From the NCBI GenBank assembly GCA_028583405.1, contig JAPTMU010000108.1, positions 42,501 through 106,500 on the forward strand: a stretch of DNA of 64,000 bases. Direction: 5' to 3'. Source of the stretch: Pogonophryne albipinna. Lineage: Eukaryota; Chordata; Actinopteri; Perciformes; Artedidraconidae. Position numbers and translations under genes: made by a program. Shown in pieces: positions 1 to 33,990 of the stretch. The notes under the pieces were generated by a model. The model was not told where the DNA came from. It did no database searches and saw only the letters and a list, made by a program, of their open reading frames with translations. The stretch's first letter is position 1; each line of letters opens with the position of its first letter.

Positions 1-343
1 CTGGGCTCACAGGGAGGGGGGAGGGGGGGGGGGGGCAAGAGCTGCAACGAGCCGTTTAGTGGAGAGAGTGAATACACAGACTTTACAGAGATGCTGTGAG
101 AAACCAATGTGAGTTTGGAAAATTGCACAGTATAATTATATTCTAGTAGAACTCAACAATGGAACTATGATCAGTGGAAATGGCCGTGACATGGGACCTT
201 TAAGATCCCGTGAAAACTGACCCTGTCACGTATTTATGTGTTTCTGCCCTCAGTGATGCTGCAGGTGTTGTACCAGCTGGGATGTGTATACTATGAGTAC
301 AGATTACATTTAAACATGTATTTATATGTGTTTCTGCCCTCAG
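1..343 (+). other. stxbp5: stxbp5 intron with duplicated 3' splice site
   Basis: A poly-G stretch lies at 13-36. A 37-bp block (236-272) is identical to 326-362 and contains tttctgccctcag, the acceptor of window exon 1, and the first exon bases. No earlier stxbp5 exon was found here. Confidence 0.7.
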
Positions 344-22839
<22,496 letters not shown>

Positions 22840-23443
22840 TGCAGCGCCGAGCCGAACTCTGATCACATCTTCCTCCTCCTCTTCATCACCTCAGAGAGAA
22901 GAGGAGCTTTAACCCCTCGTATATATCTCATAAATATATATATATATCTCTACACCCGCTGAGAGGAAGGACTTTATTCCTCTCTGCGGACTCAAAGGAG
23001 GAGAAAAGTCTGACGTCCTTCGAACCAATCAGGACGTTTGTGAAGGACGGCCAATCAGAGAAGTCTGTTCCTGCTTTAAATGATCTGTCTTTTATTCTTC
23101 ATGTGTCCAGAAGGAGCCTCGGAGAGTCTCCGACTAAGGGCTGGCATCATCTCACTCCGTTGTTTCAGGAGAGGAACAAACGCAGTCACTTTGCTTTCAT
23201 TTTAAAATCAAGTGTATTTATTACGAGGAAGGTAAAATAGATACGAAGTCTGTGTACCGGGCATTGTTTTTGTTTTTTGCCAATGAAATGCACAAAACAG
23301 TGCTGACGTGTTTACCCCCGAGGAAGAGTTTACATTAATATATTAGGAGAGTTCTTACACTGGAGAGACATCTGTATAAAGAGGGAGACACTGCAGGGGA
23401 GCAGGGTCTAATGTTAAAGATCACCACTGCATGTTTAACTATG

Positions 23444-24250
23444 AGGCGTCATGTGGCCTCATGTGGGGTCATGTGACTTCATGTGGCCTCATGTGGCCTC
23501 ATGTGGGGTCATGTGGGGTCATATGACTTCATGTGGCGTCATGTGGCCTCATGTGGGGTCATGTGGCTTCATGTGGGGTCATGTGGGGTCATGTGGCCTC
23601 ATGTGGGGTCATGTGGGGTCATGTGGCTTCATGTGGGGTCATGTGGGTTCATGTGGGGTCATGTGGCTTCATGTGGGGTCATGTGGGTTCATGTGGGGTC
23701 ATGTGGCTTCATGTGGCTTCATGTGGGGTCATGTGGCTTCATGTGGCTTCATGTGGGGTCATGTGGCTTCATGTGGCTTCATGTGGGGTGGGGTCATGTG
23801 GCTTCATGTGGGGTCATGTGGCCTCATGTGGCTTCATGTGGGGTCATGTGGCTTCATGTGGGGTCATGTGGCCTCATGTGGCTTCATGTGGGGTCATGTG
23901 GCTTCATGTGGGGTCATGTGGCTTCATGTGGCGTCATGTGGCCTCATGAGGCGTCATGTGGGGTCATGTGGCGTCATGTGGCCTCATGAGGCGTCATGTG
24001 GGGTCATGTGGCTTCATGTGGGGTCATGTGGCTTCATGTGGGGTCATGTGGCCTCATGTGGCTTCATGTGGGGTCATGTGGCTTCATGTGGCGTCATGTG
24101 GGGTCATGTGGCGTCATGTGGGGTCATGTGGCGTCATGTGGCCTCATGAGGCGTCATGTGGGGTCATGTGGCTTCATGTGGGGTCATGTGGCGTCATGTG
24201 GGGTCATGTGGCTTCATGTGGGGTCATGTGGCGTCATGTGACTTCATGAC
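23444..24250 (+). repeat. 10-bp array TCATGTGGNN, about 80 units
   Basis: Units TCATGTGGGG, TCATGTGGCC, TCATGTGGCT and TCATGTGGCG in near-strict 10-bp register, with one 5-bp shift near 23788. A frame of 232 codons is a by-product. Sits in the probable stxbp5 3'UTR. Confidence 0.97.
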
Positions 24251-24261
24251 ACAGTTGGTGA

Positions 24262-24267
24262 AATAAA
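24262..24267 (+). promoter_or_regulatory. stxbp5: Candidate poly(A) signal AATAAA for stxbp5
   Basis: Canonical AATAAA in GTGAAATAAACTCC just past the minisatellite. It is followed about 200 bp later by a long (GT)n tract. Confidence 0.45.
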
Positions 24268-24460
24268 CTCCTAAATGTGGATTTGAGTCTCAAAGAAGAC
24301 CCTATTTTGACCTGCGGTGTCTCTCCTTATCGTGATTAGCGTAATGTATATTTTGGTTACAGTTTTATTGTGATGAAGAATCTATAAACATGATTATTCT
24401 GATTTACTTTTTCCACATCAGCTGTTTTTGTGTGTCTAACTTTCGCTATGCCTTCAACGC

Positions 24461-24628
<168 letters not shown>

Positions 24629-25520
24629 TGTGAGGATATGCTGCTCTTACTGTAGGAGCATTATCTGTGGGGCTTTTATTGTGAAAGGACATTATCTGTG
24701 GGGCTTTTATTTTGAAAGGACAGTCCTTCCTGTTTCTCCACACCAAAGAGTCGCTTCACTCGGATGTCTTTGAGACTGTATCAACAACTGCGGAAGAGAA
24801 AAGAGTTTATTTACTAAAATAGATCATGTGACGTCGGACCTCATGCGGGAAGATCCATCTTGAATATTACTGAACTGTTTTACTTCATTTTTCAGATTGT
24901 TTTGTTTATTTTTCAGAATTGTTGTTTATTTTTCATATTTTTTTTGTTTGTTTTACAGATTATTATTTTTTTTATTCTCAGGTTTTTTGAGCATCCAAAT
25001 CTGTTCTAAATCATGAATCTTATTGAACAAATTATTAACATATAGGCAAATATTAACTGTAAGAATTGAAGAGATTCTGCCAAAAAATGAGTGTAAAAAT
25101 AGTTTAAAAAATCTTGTTTGATATTACATTTTCAAGACAGTCATCACAGGTAAATAAAAAACGATTAAAAGCAGTAAGTAAAGAAAATTCCCGAGGTTTT
25201 ATTGTTAAAACAACATGGTATTTATGTAATAATCACATTATAATTACTTAAAGATAATTATCTAAATGTGATTACATGGTATTGATGCATAAATAAGACA
25301 ATTTGTGGATTTGTTCTTGTATATTGATTAAAATCTTATTTAGAAAACAAGCAGTAAAACATGTTTAATCCCAGAAGTGATTAAATGAATACTGATATCT
25401 CCTCCTGCAGGCCCATCGACTCACGGACAATGCTTGCAGACTTAAAGTCAAATTGTTGGACATTTTCACCCATTTTTCTGATTTTTGATGTTATTCAATC
25501 CACAATATAGGCAGCTTTTC

Positions 25521-26868
25521 TGCTGTGATCCACCTGTACCTGCTGTGATCCACCTGTACCTGCTGTGATCCTCCTCTACCTGCTGTGATCCTCCTGTACC
25601 TGCTGTGATCCTCCTGATCCTCCTGTACCTGCTGTGATCCTCCTCTACCTGCTGTGATCCTCCTGTACCTGCTGTGATCCTCCTGTACCTGCTGTGATCC
25701 TCCTGTACCTGCTGTGATCCACCTGTACCTGCTGTGATCCTCCTGTACCTGCTGTGATCCTCCTCTACCTGCTGTGATCCTCCTGTACCTGCTGTGATCC
25801 TCCTGTACCTGCTGTGATCCTCCTGCACCTGCTGTGATCCTCCTGCACCTGCTGTGATCCTCCTCTACCTGCTGTGATCCTCCTGTACCTGCTGTGATCC
25901 TCCTGATCCACCTGTACCTGCTGTGATCCACCTGCACCTGCTGTGATCCCCCTGTACCTGCTGTGATCCACCTCTACCTTCTGTGATCCACCTGTACCTG
26001 CTGTGATCCTCCTGTACCTGCTGTGATCCACCTGCACCTGCTGTGATCCTCCTGTACCTGCTGTGATCCACCTGTACCTGCTGTGATCCTCCTGTACCTG
26101 CTGTGATCCTCCTGTACCTGCTGTGATCCTCCTGTACCTGCTGTGATCCTCCTCTACCTGCTGTGATCCACCTGTACCTGCTGTGATCCTCCTCTACCTG
26201 CTGTGATCCACCTCTACCTTCTGTGATCCACCTGTACCTGCTGTGATCCTCCTGTACCTGCTGTGATCCTCCTGTACCTGCTGTGATCCACCTGTACCTG
26301 CTGTGATCCTCCTGTACCTGCTGTGATCCTCCTCTACCTGCTGTGATCCACCTGTACCTGCTGTGATCCTCCTGTACCTGCTGTGATCCTCCTCTACCTG
26401 CTGTGATCCACCTGTACCTGCTGTGATCCTCCTGTACCTGCTGTGATCCACCTGTACCTGCTGTGATCCTCCTGTACCTGCTGTGATCCACCTCTACCTG
26501 TTGTGATCCACCTCTACCTTCTGTGATCCTCCTGTACCTGCTGTGATCCTCCTGTACCTGCTGTGATCCACCTGTACCTGCTGTGATCCTCCTGTACCTG
26601 CTGTGATCCTCCTCTACCTGCTGTGATCCTCCTGTACCTGCTGTGATCCTCCTGTACCTGCTGTGATCCTCCTGTACCTGCTGTGATCCTCCTGTACCTG
26701 CTGTGATCCTCCTGTACCTGCTGTGATCCTCCTGTACCTGCTGTGATCCACCTGTACCTGCTGTGATCCTCCTGTACCTGCTGTGATCCTCCTCTACCTG
26801 CTGTGATCCTCCTCTACCTGCTGTGATCCTCCTGTACCTGCTGTGATCCTCCTGTACCTGCTGTGATC
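25521..26868. repeat. 20-bp minisatellite, left half
   Basis: About 67 units of TGCTGTGATCCTCCTGTACC with CCACC/CTACC/GCACC variants. Three units make 60 bp, so long open frames arise on the minus strand by chance. Confidence 0.97.
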
Positions 26869-28023
26869 CAGAGATGTTCACAAGTATTTTTTTGCAAGTC
26901 CAAGTCAAGTCTCAAGTCTTTGTGGGGTGAGACTTGATCAAGTCTCAAGTCTTTGGTCACGAGTCCAAGTCAAGTCTCAAGTCTCTAAAAAATAAAAGTC
27001 TCATGTCTCTTCTGGTTGTAATAAGCCTTCTATTGTCTGCTGCTATCCAGTCTGTTAAGAATACTGAACAGCTATATCTAAGAAATTCAAAGCATTTACT
27101 GTATTATTATCACTCCTATATCTATTAGCATACAGTATCAGTACTGATTAGTTGTTTGTTATATGATCACTTTAAACAGGCTATTGCAATATGAGGAAAA
27201 ACATCACACTTTAGCTAAATGCAAACAACTTATAAGCAAAACACTTCAGAATCAGAAATCAGTATCACAAATACTTTATTAATCCCCCGCAGGGAAACTG
27301 TGTTAAAAGTACTTCAAAGTAAACATTTGTTCTGTGCCATTTGCAACTAAAAAACTATTGCTGCAATATTATCTGAAATATAGTGAACTGGTGATATTAA
27401 AACATGACCTGTTCCAAAAGAGATATCTACCATTAACACCATTTACCAGCCAAATGCTGGTAAATCATCAAGTGGCTGGTTCTGTATGTTGCACGCACCA
27501 GCCAAAAATAACAATGGCAATCTATTGAGTGGCTGGTAACATTTCAACATTCACTAGGCTAGCCATTTGGCCAGTGGACAAAAATGTTAAAATGTGACCT
27601 TAATTACACTGGGTCTCTAATGACATCTTTCAAGTCTACTATAAATAAACATATTCCTCTATCCTCTCACTCAAACCCAGTGTAATGGTAACCTGATAAA
27701 CCTGTAACATTAACGTTACGTGGTCAACAATAAACCTGTAACCTGCCTATAAACCGACAGATGTATTTATGTATGTAACTATGTATTTTTCTACGTTTAA
27801 CGTTAGCCAGTAGATGGTGGCAGCGGAACGTAATGATTAACCTTACCGACCTTTTTTATGTCATGTCAAGAGTTGGATGTCAACGCCACTCAACGCAAAC
27901 AAGTGTGACAAGCAAACATTCACTCATCTTTTCAAATATTCAGTTACAAAGCTAGTAGCAAGCTAAGTTAACATTACATAGCTGATGCTGAGCTAAACAT
28001 GTTTGCTAACCGTCCATATGCGT

Positions 28024-28221
28024 TCATGTGACTGACCTCTCCGGGTGAGTTTTCAAGTGCCTGATGAAATTTGACGTTGTTGCACCAGCATCCTTGATTT
28101 CAATATTGCAGACTTTGCAGTGTGCGCTCCTTTTGTTGGTGCCGCCGGCGTTTTGTTCTAAGTTTTTATAGTTGAACCTAATTACAAGCGGTACAGCTGC
28201 AGGTGTGCCGCCGGTCGCCAT
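28024..28221 (-). pseudogene. BED-type zinc finger fragment of hAT transposase
   Basis: A 65-codon frame with CKVC...NFIRHLKTH, a C-x2-C...H-x3-H BED finger typical of the N-terminus of hAT transposases. The catalytic and dimerisation domains are not found in the element, so this is a remnant. Confidence 0.75.
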
Positions 28222-28242
28222 GGTGTTACCACGATGTTAATG

Positions 28243-28537
28243 TTAAATGTGGGGTAGGTAAGTTTGAGAAACCGGCTCGAGATACACTTTTTGTTATATT
28301 CCATGGAATGCTCTTAACATCCCGATAGCCGGCCCGGCTAAAATAACTGGATGGCCTACCTGCCTGTCAGCCTCCCATCGGGGCACAAACTTATCTCGTG
28401 CCCTCATTGGTCATGTGCGCGTTCGTGTGTGTTGGAGGAGGGGCTCTGTGAGGAAGTGGCAGATTTTCTCCGGTTGTGTATTTTCAAATTCTAGCGATCT
28501 CGAGCCGGTTTCTCAAACTTACCTACCCCACCTTTAA
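28243..28537. mobile_element. TTAA-flanked MITE nested in the hAT
   Basis: Inverted ends GGGGTAGGTAAGTTTGAGAA and TTCTCAAACTTACCTACCCC with extended matching (ACCGGCTCGAG), flanked by TTAA on both sides. Same family as 31694-32955. Confidence 0.85.
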
Positions 28538-28659
28538 TACGCCAAAAAATAGAAAACACAATGATTGTTCACGAATCCCAAAACACGAGTCCAAGTCAAG
28601 TCTGAAGTCTCTGTGTGTGCGACTCGAGTCCGAGTCACAAACTCGAGTCCCCATCTCTG

Positions 28660-30102
28660 CTGTGATCCTCCTGTACCTGCTGTGATCCACCTGTACCTGC
28701 TGTGATCCTCCTGTACCTGCTGTGATCCTCCTCTACCTGCTGTGATCCACCTGTACCTGCTGTGATCCACCTGTACCTGCTGTGATCCTCCTGTACCTGC
28801 TGTGATCCTCCTGTACCTGCTGTGATCCTCCTGTACCTGCTGTGATCCACCTGTACCTGCTGTGATCCTCCTCTACCTGCTGTGATCCACCTGTACCTGC
28901 TGTGATCCTCCTGTACCTGCTGTGATCCTCCTGTACCTGCTGTGATCCACCTGTACCTGCTGTGATCCTCCTCTACCTGCTGTGATCCTCCTGTACCTGC
29001 TGTGATCCTCCTGTACCTGCTGTGATCCTCCTGTACCTGCTGTGATCCACCTGTACCTGCTGTGATCTCCTCCTGTACCTGCTGTGATCCACCTGTACCT
29101 GCTGTGATCCACCTGCACCTGCTGTGATCTCCTCCTGTACCTGCTGTGATCCACCTGTACCTGCTGTGATCCACCTGTACCTGCTGTGATCCACCTGTAC
29201 CTGCTGTGATCTCCTCCTGTACCTGCTGTGATCCACCTGTACCTGCTGTGATCCACCTGTACCTGCTGTGATCTCCTCCTGTACCTGCTGTGATCCTCCT
29301 CTACCTGCTGTGATCCTCCTGTACCTGCTGTGATCCACCTCTACCTGCTGTGTTCCTCCTGTACCTGCTGTGATCCACCTGTACCTGCTGTGATCCTCCT
29401 GTACCTGCTGTGATCCACCTGTACCTGCTGTGATCCTCCTGTACCTGTTGTGTTCCTCCTGTACCTGCTGTGATCCACCTGTACCTGCTGTGATCCACCT
29501 GTACCTGTTGTGATCCTCCTGTACCTGCTGTGATCCACCTGTACCTGCTGTGATCCACCTGTACCTGCTGTGTTCCTCCTGTACCTGCTGTGATCCACCT
29601 GTACCTGCTGTGATCTCCTCCTGTACCTGCTGTGTTCCTCCTGTACCTGCTGTGATCCTCCTGTACCTGCTGTGTTCCTCCTGTACCTGCTGTGATCCAC
29701 CTGTACCTGCTGTGTTCCTCCTGTACCTGCTGTGATCCACCTGTACCTGCTGTGATCCTCCTGTACCTGCTGTGTTCCTCCTGTACCTGCTGTGATCCAC
29801 CTGTACCTGCTGTGATCCACCTGTACCTGCTGTGATCCTCCTGTACCTGCTGTGTTCCTCCTGTACCTGCTGTGATCCTCCTGTACCTGCTGTGATCCAC
29901 CTGTACCTGCTGTGATCCTCCTGTACCTGCTGTGTTCCTCCTGTACCTGCTGTGATCCACCTGTACCTGCTGTGATCCACCTGTACCTGCTGTGATCCTC
30001 CTGTACCTGCTGTGTTCCTCCTGTACCTGCTGTGATCCACCTGTACCTGCTGTGATCCACCTCTACCTGCTGTGATCCTCCTGTACCTGCTGTGATCCAC
30101 CT
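28660..30102. repeat. 20-bp minisatellite, right half
   Basis: About 70 units of the same family as 25521-26868. TGTGTTCC variants are confined to about 29350-30020 and the 22-bp TGATCTCCTCC variants to about 29065-29625. Confidence 0.97.
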
Positions 30103-30301
30103 GTGAGTCTGAAGCGTTGTGGGTTTGCACTATTTCTAAATTATTTGATATTAATGTTTTATTTTGTCCCATTTGCTTTAAAAGGACCAAAACATGACCG
30201 TATGCTGATCTACGTCATTTGCCAATTAACACTTCTCATATATCAGATATTATGTTTATACATTTCAAGATTTAAAATGAAACCTTTAATGTCCTTTACA
30301 G

Positions 30302-31287
30302 ATACAGATGTGTGTGTGAAGGATGCATGATCTTCAGTGTGTGCTCCCCCTCCTGCAGATGTGTGTGTGAAGGATGCATGATCTTCAGTGTGTGCTCCCC
30401 CTCCTGCAGATGTGTGTGTGAAGGATGCATGATCTTCAGTGTGTGCTCCCCCTCCTGCAGATGTGTGTGTGAAGGATGCATGATCTTCAGTGTGTGCTCC
30501 CCCTCTAGCAGATGTGTGTGTGAAGGATGCATGATCTTCAGTGTGTGCTCCCCCTCCAGCAGATGTGTGTGTGAAGGATGCATGATCTTCAGTGTGTGCT
30601 TCCCCTCCTGCAGATGTGTGTGTGAAGGATGCATGATCTTCAGTGTGTGCTCCCCCTCCTGCAGATGTGTGTGTGAAGGATGCATGATCTTCAGTGTGTG
30701 CTTCCCCTCCTGCAGATGTGTGTGTGAAGGATGCATGATCTTCAGTGTGTGCTCCCCCTCCTGCAGATGTGTGTGTGAAGGATGCATGATCTTCAGTGTG
30801 TGCTTCCCCTCCTGCAGATGTGTGTGTGAAGGATGCATGATCTTCAGTGTGTGCTTCCCCTCCTGCAGATGTGTGTGTGAAGGATGCATGATCTTCAGTG
30901 TGTGCTTCCCCTCCTGCAGATGTGTGTGTGAAGGATGCATGATCTTCAGTGTGTGCTCCCCCTCCTGCAGATGTGTGTGTGAAGGATGCATGATCTTCAG
31001 TGTGTGCTCCCCCTCCTGCAGATGTGTGTGTGAAGGATGCATGATCTTCAGTGTGTGCTTCCCCTCCTGCAGATGTGTGTGTGAAGGATGCATGATCTTC
31101 AGTGTGTGCTCCCCCTCCTGCAGATGTGTGTGTGAAGGATGCATGATCTTCAGTGTGTGCTCCCCCTCCTGCAGATGTGTGTGTGAAGGATGCATGATCT
31201 TCAGTGTGTGCTCCCCCTCCTGCAGATGTGTGTGTGAAGGATGCATGATCTTCAGTGTGTGCTCCCCCTCCTGCAGATGTGTGTGTT
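30302..31287. repeat. 51-bp array with acceptor-like units, about 19 copies
   Basis: The unit contains GTGTGCTCCCCCTCCTGCAG, then ATGTGTGTGTGAAGGATGCA and TGATCTTCA. CTCC/TTCC and CTGC/CAGC variants alternate. As 51 is divisible by three, frames of 330 and 388 codons stay open on the two strands. These are not genes. Confidence 0.96.
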
Positions 31288-31397
31288 CACCTGAACAAAG
31301 CTGAAGGTCTCCGTCCGTCCTCTGGGATGAAGATCTGTGGAGACGCAGTATTTTACTCATATTCTGCACATTTTTGTACAGTTTTATTAAAATACAT

Positions 31398-31448
31398 TTC
31401 ACCCGGATGCCTCCGGATGCCTCCGGATGCCTCCGGATGCCTCCGGAT
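31398..31448. repeat. 10-bp repeat GGATGCCTCC
   Basis: Five near-perfect units. A lone ATTAAA lies just upstream at 31386-31391. Confidence 0.9.
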
Positions 31449-31693
31449 GAATCTGCTAACAAACAGTTCAGACATTATATATAGATATTATTGTGCAATG
31501 GGAAATAAATGTAAACCTGATCTCCTGTGTTTGATTTACGCTTTATTAAGAATTTGTTATTATTATTTCGATTTTTGTATTTCTTATAATTATAATTATT
31601 GTTATTATAAATAATCTAAAAGTAGAAGTACTCTGATCTTGCACTTGAGTAAAAGAAGAATAATTATTATAATTATTATTATTATATTTAGAC

Positions 31694-32955
31694 TTAAAGG
31701 GGGGGTAGGTAAGTTTGAGAAACCGGCTCGAGATACACTTGTTGTTATATTCCATGGAATGCTCTTAACATCCTGATAGCAATGCATATCTGAAGTGCTT
31801 TGACAAAAAATCCATAAAAAAAATTCATCTGTGGAAGCCGTACTGTAAAAAGTACGACCAATCCGTTTATCCGGGCCGGCTAAACGGATTGGATTGCCGT
31901 CCTGTCTGTCAGCCTTCCATCTCGTGCACGCACAAATGTATCTCGTGCCCTCATTGGGCGTGCCGTCATTGGGCGTGCATTGCAGCAGTACTTCAATGAC
32001 TCGCCAGCAACAGGCGGCCACTTTCACCATGGCAGAGTTAGGTTCAACATCGTCTACTGGTGGCAAAAGAAATAATGTAACGGAGCAAATTAGGAACAAA
32101 AACAAAGTGGAAACTAGGAGAATTCAAACCAGAGTCAATATCGGAGTTGCTTTTCAACGATGGCGACAACTGATGGAACACACCTATGGGGGTTATTCCC
32201 TATCTTTATTCAAGAGCGTGGTATTTAAATTTGAGAGCATACTTTATGTATTTATTTCCCTCAAACCCTGTCCTCGCACTCAGACAGTGCCTGCTTGCAC
32301 TTAGATTTGCTTCTGCTCAAACTGTACGCTTGCACTCAGATATATTGCTGCTTACAGATTTGTTCTGCTCTCAGATTTATTCTCTGCGCGCTCGAAACTT
32401 TTGTGCAACAATCCTGTCAAAATCCCTCAACCAATAGGAGGCCAGGTGTCCTTGCGGGTGCGTTCGTTTTACTTATTACAGCGTCCCGTAAGGGCGGTTA
32501 CTCTTTGGTTTGTCTTTGGTGCGATGACAGGGTTTGAGTGAAGGAAATCAATAAAGTATGCTCTCAAATGTAAATACCAGGCTCTTGAATAAAGATAGGG
32601 AATAACCCCCATACACACCGAGTTGAAATCTGACGCCGTGGTCGCTCTTTTTCTCTTGGACAGGTAATTATCTGTTTTGTATGGTTTACAATTCCCCTGA
32701 ACTATATAGCCAACCTAAGTCATGTGCGCGTTCATGTGTGTTGGAGGAGGTCGAACAGAAGAAATATCAGCTGGCTAAGACAGTGGTTCAGCACCATGGA
32801 CAGCATCAGTAATGCTGCGATTGTATTGGCTGTCACTCTATGCCACCTAAGCACGTCTTGCCCCCGCGAGGAAGGGGCGGATTCTTTTCGGCTGTGTACT
32901 TTCAAATCTTAGTGCACTCGAGCCGGTTTCTGAAACTTACCTACCCCACCTTTAA
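31694..32955. mobile_element. TTAA-flanked DNA element, long copy
   Basis: Inverted ends GGGGTAGGTAAGTTTGAG and CTTACCTACCCC with TTAA on both sides. The interior encodes a short remnant, MAELGSTSSTGGKRNN...TRVNIGVAFQRWRQL, similar to a motif I associate with teleost transposon proteins. It is interrupted by the nested element at 32185-32613. Confidence 0.8.
32185..32613. mobile_element. Palindromic-ended element nested in 31694-32955
   Basis: TATGGGGGTTATTCCCTATC at the left and GATAGGGAATAACCCCCATA at the right, with the arms continuing about 60 bp (CTTTATTCAAGAGC, GAGAGCATACTTTAT). CACACC flanks both sides. Confidence 0.85.
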
Positions 32956-33410
32956 TATTATAGTTATTTTCATTTTTGTATTAATCAGTTTTTAAACCAA
33001 ACTAAACGTTTGTCTTGTTTTTTTCTATTTTTTGACCACACTAATTTATGCCAATTTTAAAGTACTATATAATTTAATTTAGGTTATTTTCTCATTTAAT
33101 GTTGGACTGTAAACATAAAGTTGTATTAATGTAACTTTAATAAGTGGCTTGATTTTGTTTATTTTATTATAATATTCTTTCTGCAATAAAAAAAAAAAGA
33201 ATATTGAAAAAAAAACATTAACCCTAAACAATAAAACTATTTTTTTTTCTATTTTAATGTATTTTATCACTGGTTTAATTGTGTATTTATTTAATTGTTT
33301 TAATTATCTATCTAATTTGATTTTATATTTTTATTTATTTTTAATGTATTTTATCACGTCAGTTTTGGATATATCTATTTCATTTTATTTGTATTCCTAC
33401 ATTTCCCAGA

Positions 33411-33849
33411 ACCCCCAGCAGGTGTCGCTAGTGCTCCGGAGCTCCCGTGATGCAGCGGGGCTCCTCAGAGAGAGCAGCCGGAGAAGAGCTCATTCTGCCG
33501 GGGAAGCGGAGCGAGAGGACCGGGGAGAGGAGCTCCAGAAGAGCCGAGGATACTGCTCTACCACCGGGTTCATCACATGTTTTACGGTTACTGTTCACTC
33601 TCATGGTGTTCATATGTTACATTTTGGCTCTGGATTTACTTCATTTGAGCTCCGGATGGATGTTTTTTTTACCGACATGCCGGAGCGTTTTTACCCGGGA
33701 TGAGAGGGACAAAGACGGGGAAGCAGACTGAGGAGAGACGGCTTCTCACCGGGTGTTTCTGAGAGGAAAACTGCACAGACATGTGGAGAAGTGGATTTAG
33801 ATCTTCTCTCAGAAACTGACCGGACACACCTGGAGACGAGGAGAGAGTA
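33411..33849 (+). other. Candidate first exon / promoter, GC-rich
   Basis: A GC- and CpG-rich block stands out from AT-rich flanks (32956-33410 is almost pure A/T with nothing recognisable). It ends at the strong 5' splice site AGA|GTAAGT near 33850. It contains a 94-codon frame (33447-33731) with an Arg/Glu-rich start and a hydrophobic segment, VLRLLFTLMVFICYILALDL, that could be a membrane anchor. I do not recognise the protein. It may be an upstream exon of samd5, an unrelated lncRNA start, or chance. The frame could be a uORF. Confidence 0.35.
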
Positions 33850-33990
33850 AGTTCAAATATGTGTTAGATAATGTCAACGATTTAACGTTTCAATCTGTTA
33901 CTCGGAGACTATTGGGCCAACTAAATGTTAATCATTTAAACTTAAAATGTGAGCTAATTACTCATCGGTTAAAATCTGGATTTATATGCA

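Larger units (their letters stand above)
22840..24285 (+). other. stxbp5: Probable stxbp5 3'UTR
   Basis: No AATAAA is seen between the stop codon and 24262, so the transcript may run about 1.4 kb past the stop and include the whole TCATGTGG array. The proximal part (22840-23430) is unique-looking and unannotated otherwise. The 3' end is inferred; an earlier non-canonical signal is possible. Confidence 0.5.
26869..28659. mobile_element. hAT transposon inserted in the 20-bp array
   Basis: The ends are CAGAGATG and CATCTCTG, flanked by CTGTGATC on both sides (26861-26868 and 28660-28667), the 8-bp duplication expected of hAT. Because that octamer is also part of the array unit, the duplication alone is not proof. 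CAAGTCAAGTCTCAAGTCT subterminal repeats occur near both ends. It carries a minus-strand BED-finger fragment and a nested element. No complete transposase. Confidence 0.85.

Noticed and set aside
23451..24249. Frames of 232 and 168 codons reading WGHVASCGVM
   Set aside because: By-product of the 10-bp TCATGTGG array.
25466..30190. Long minus-strand frames of up to 405 codons rich in DHSRYR and GTGGSQQV
   Set aside because: Translation of a 20-bp minisatellite; the sequence is the array and nothing else.
30296..31462. Frames of 330 (+) and 388 (-) codons, CEGCMIFSVCSPSCRCV-type and HTHLQEGEHTLKIMHPS-type repeats
   Set aside because: The 51-bp unit is divisible by three and lacks stops, so both strands stay open. 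Cys-rich look is from TGTGTG.
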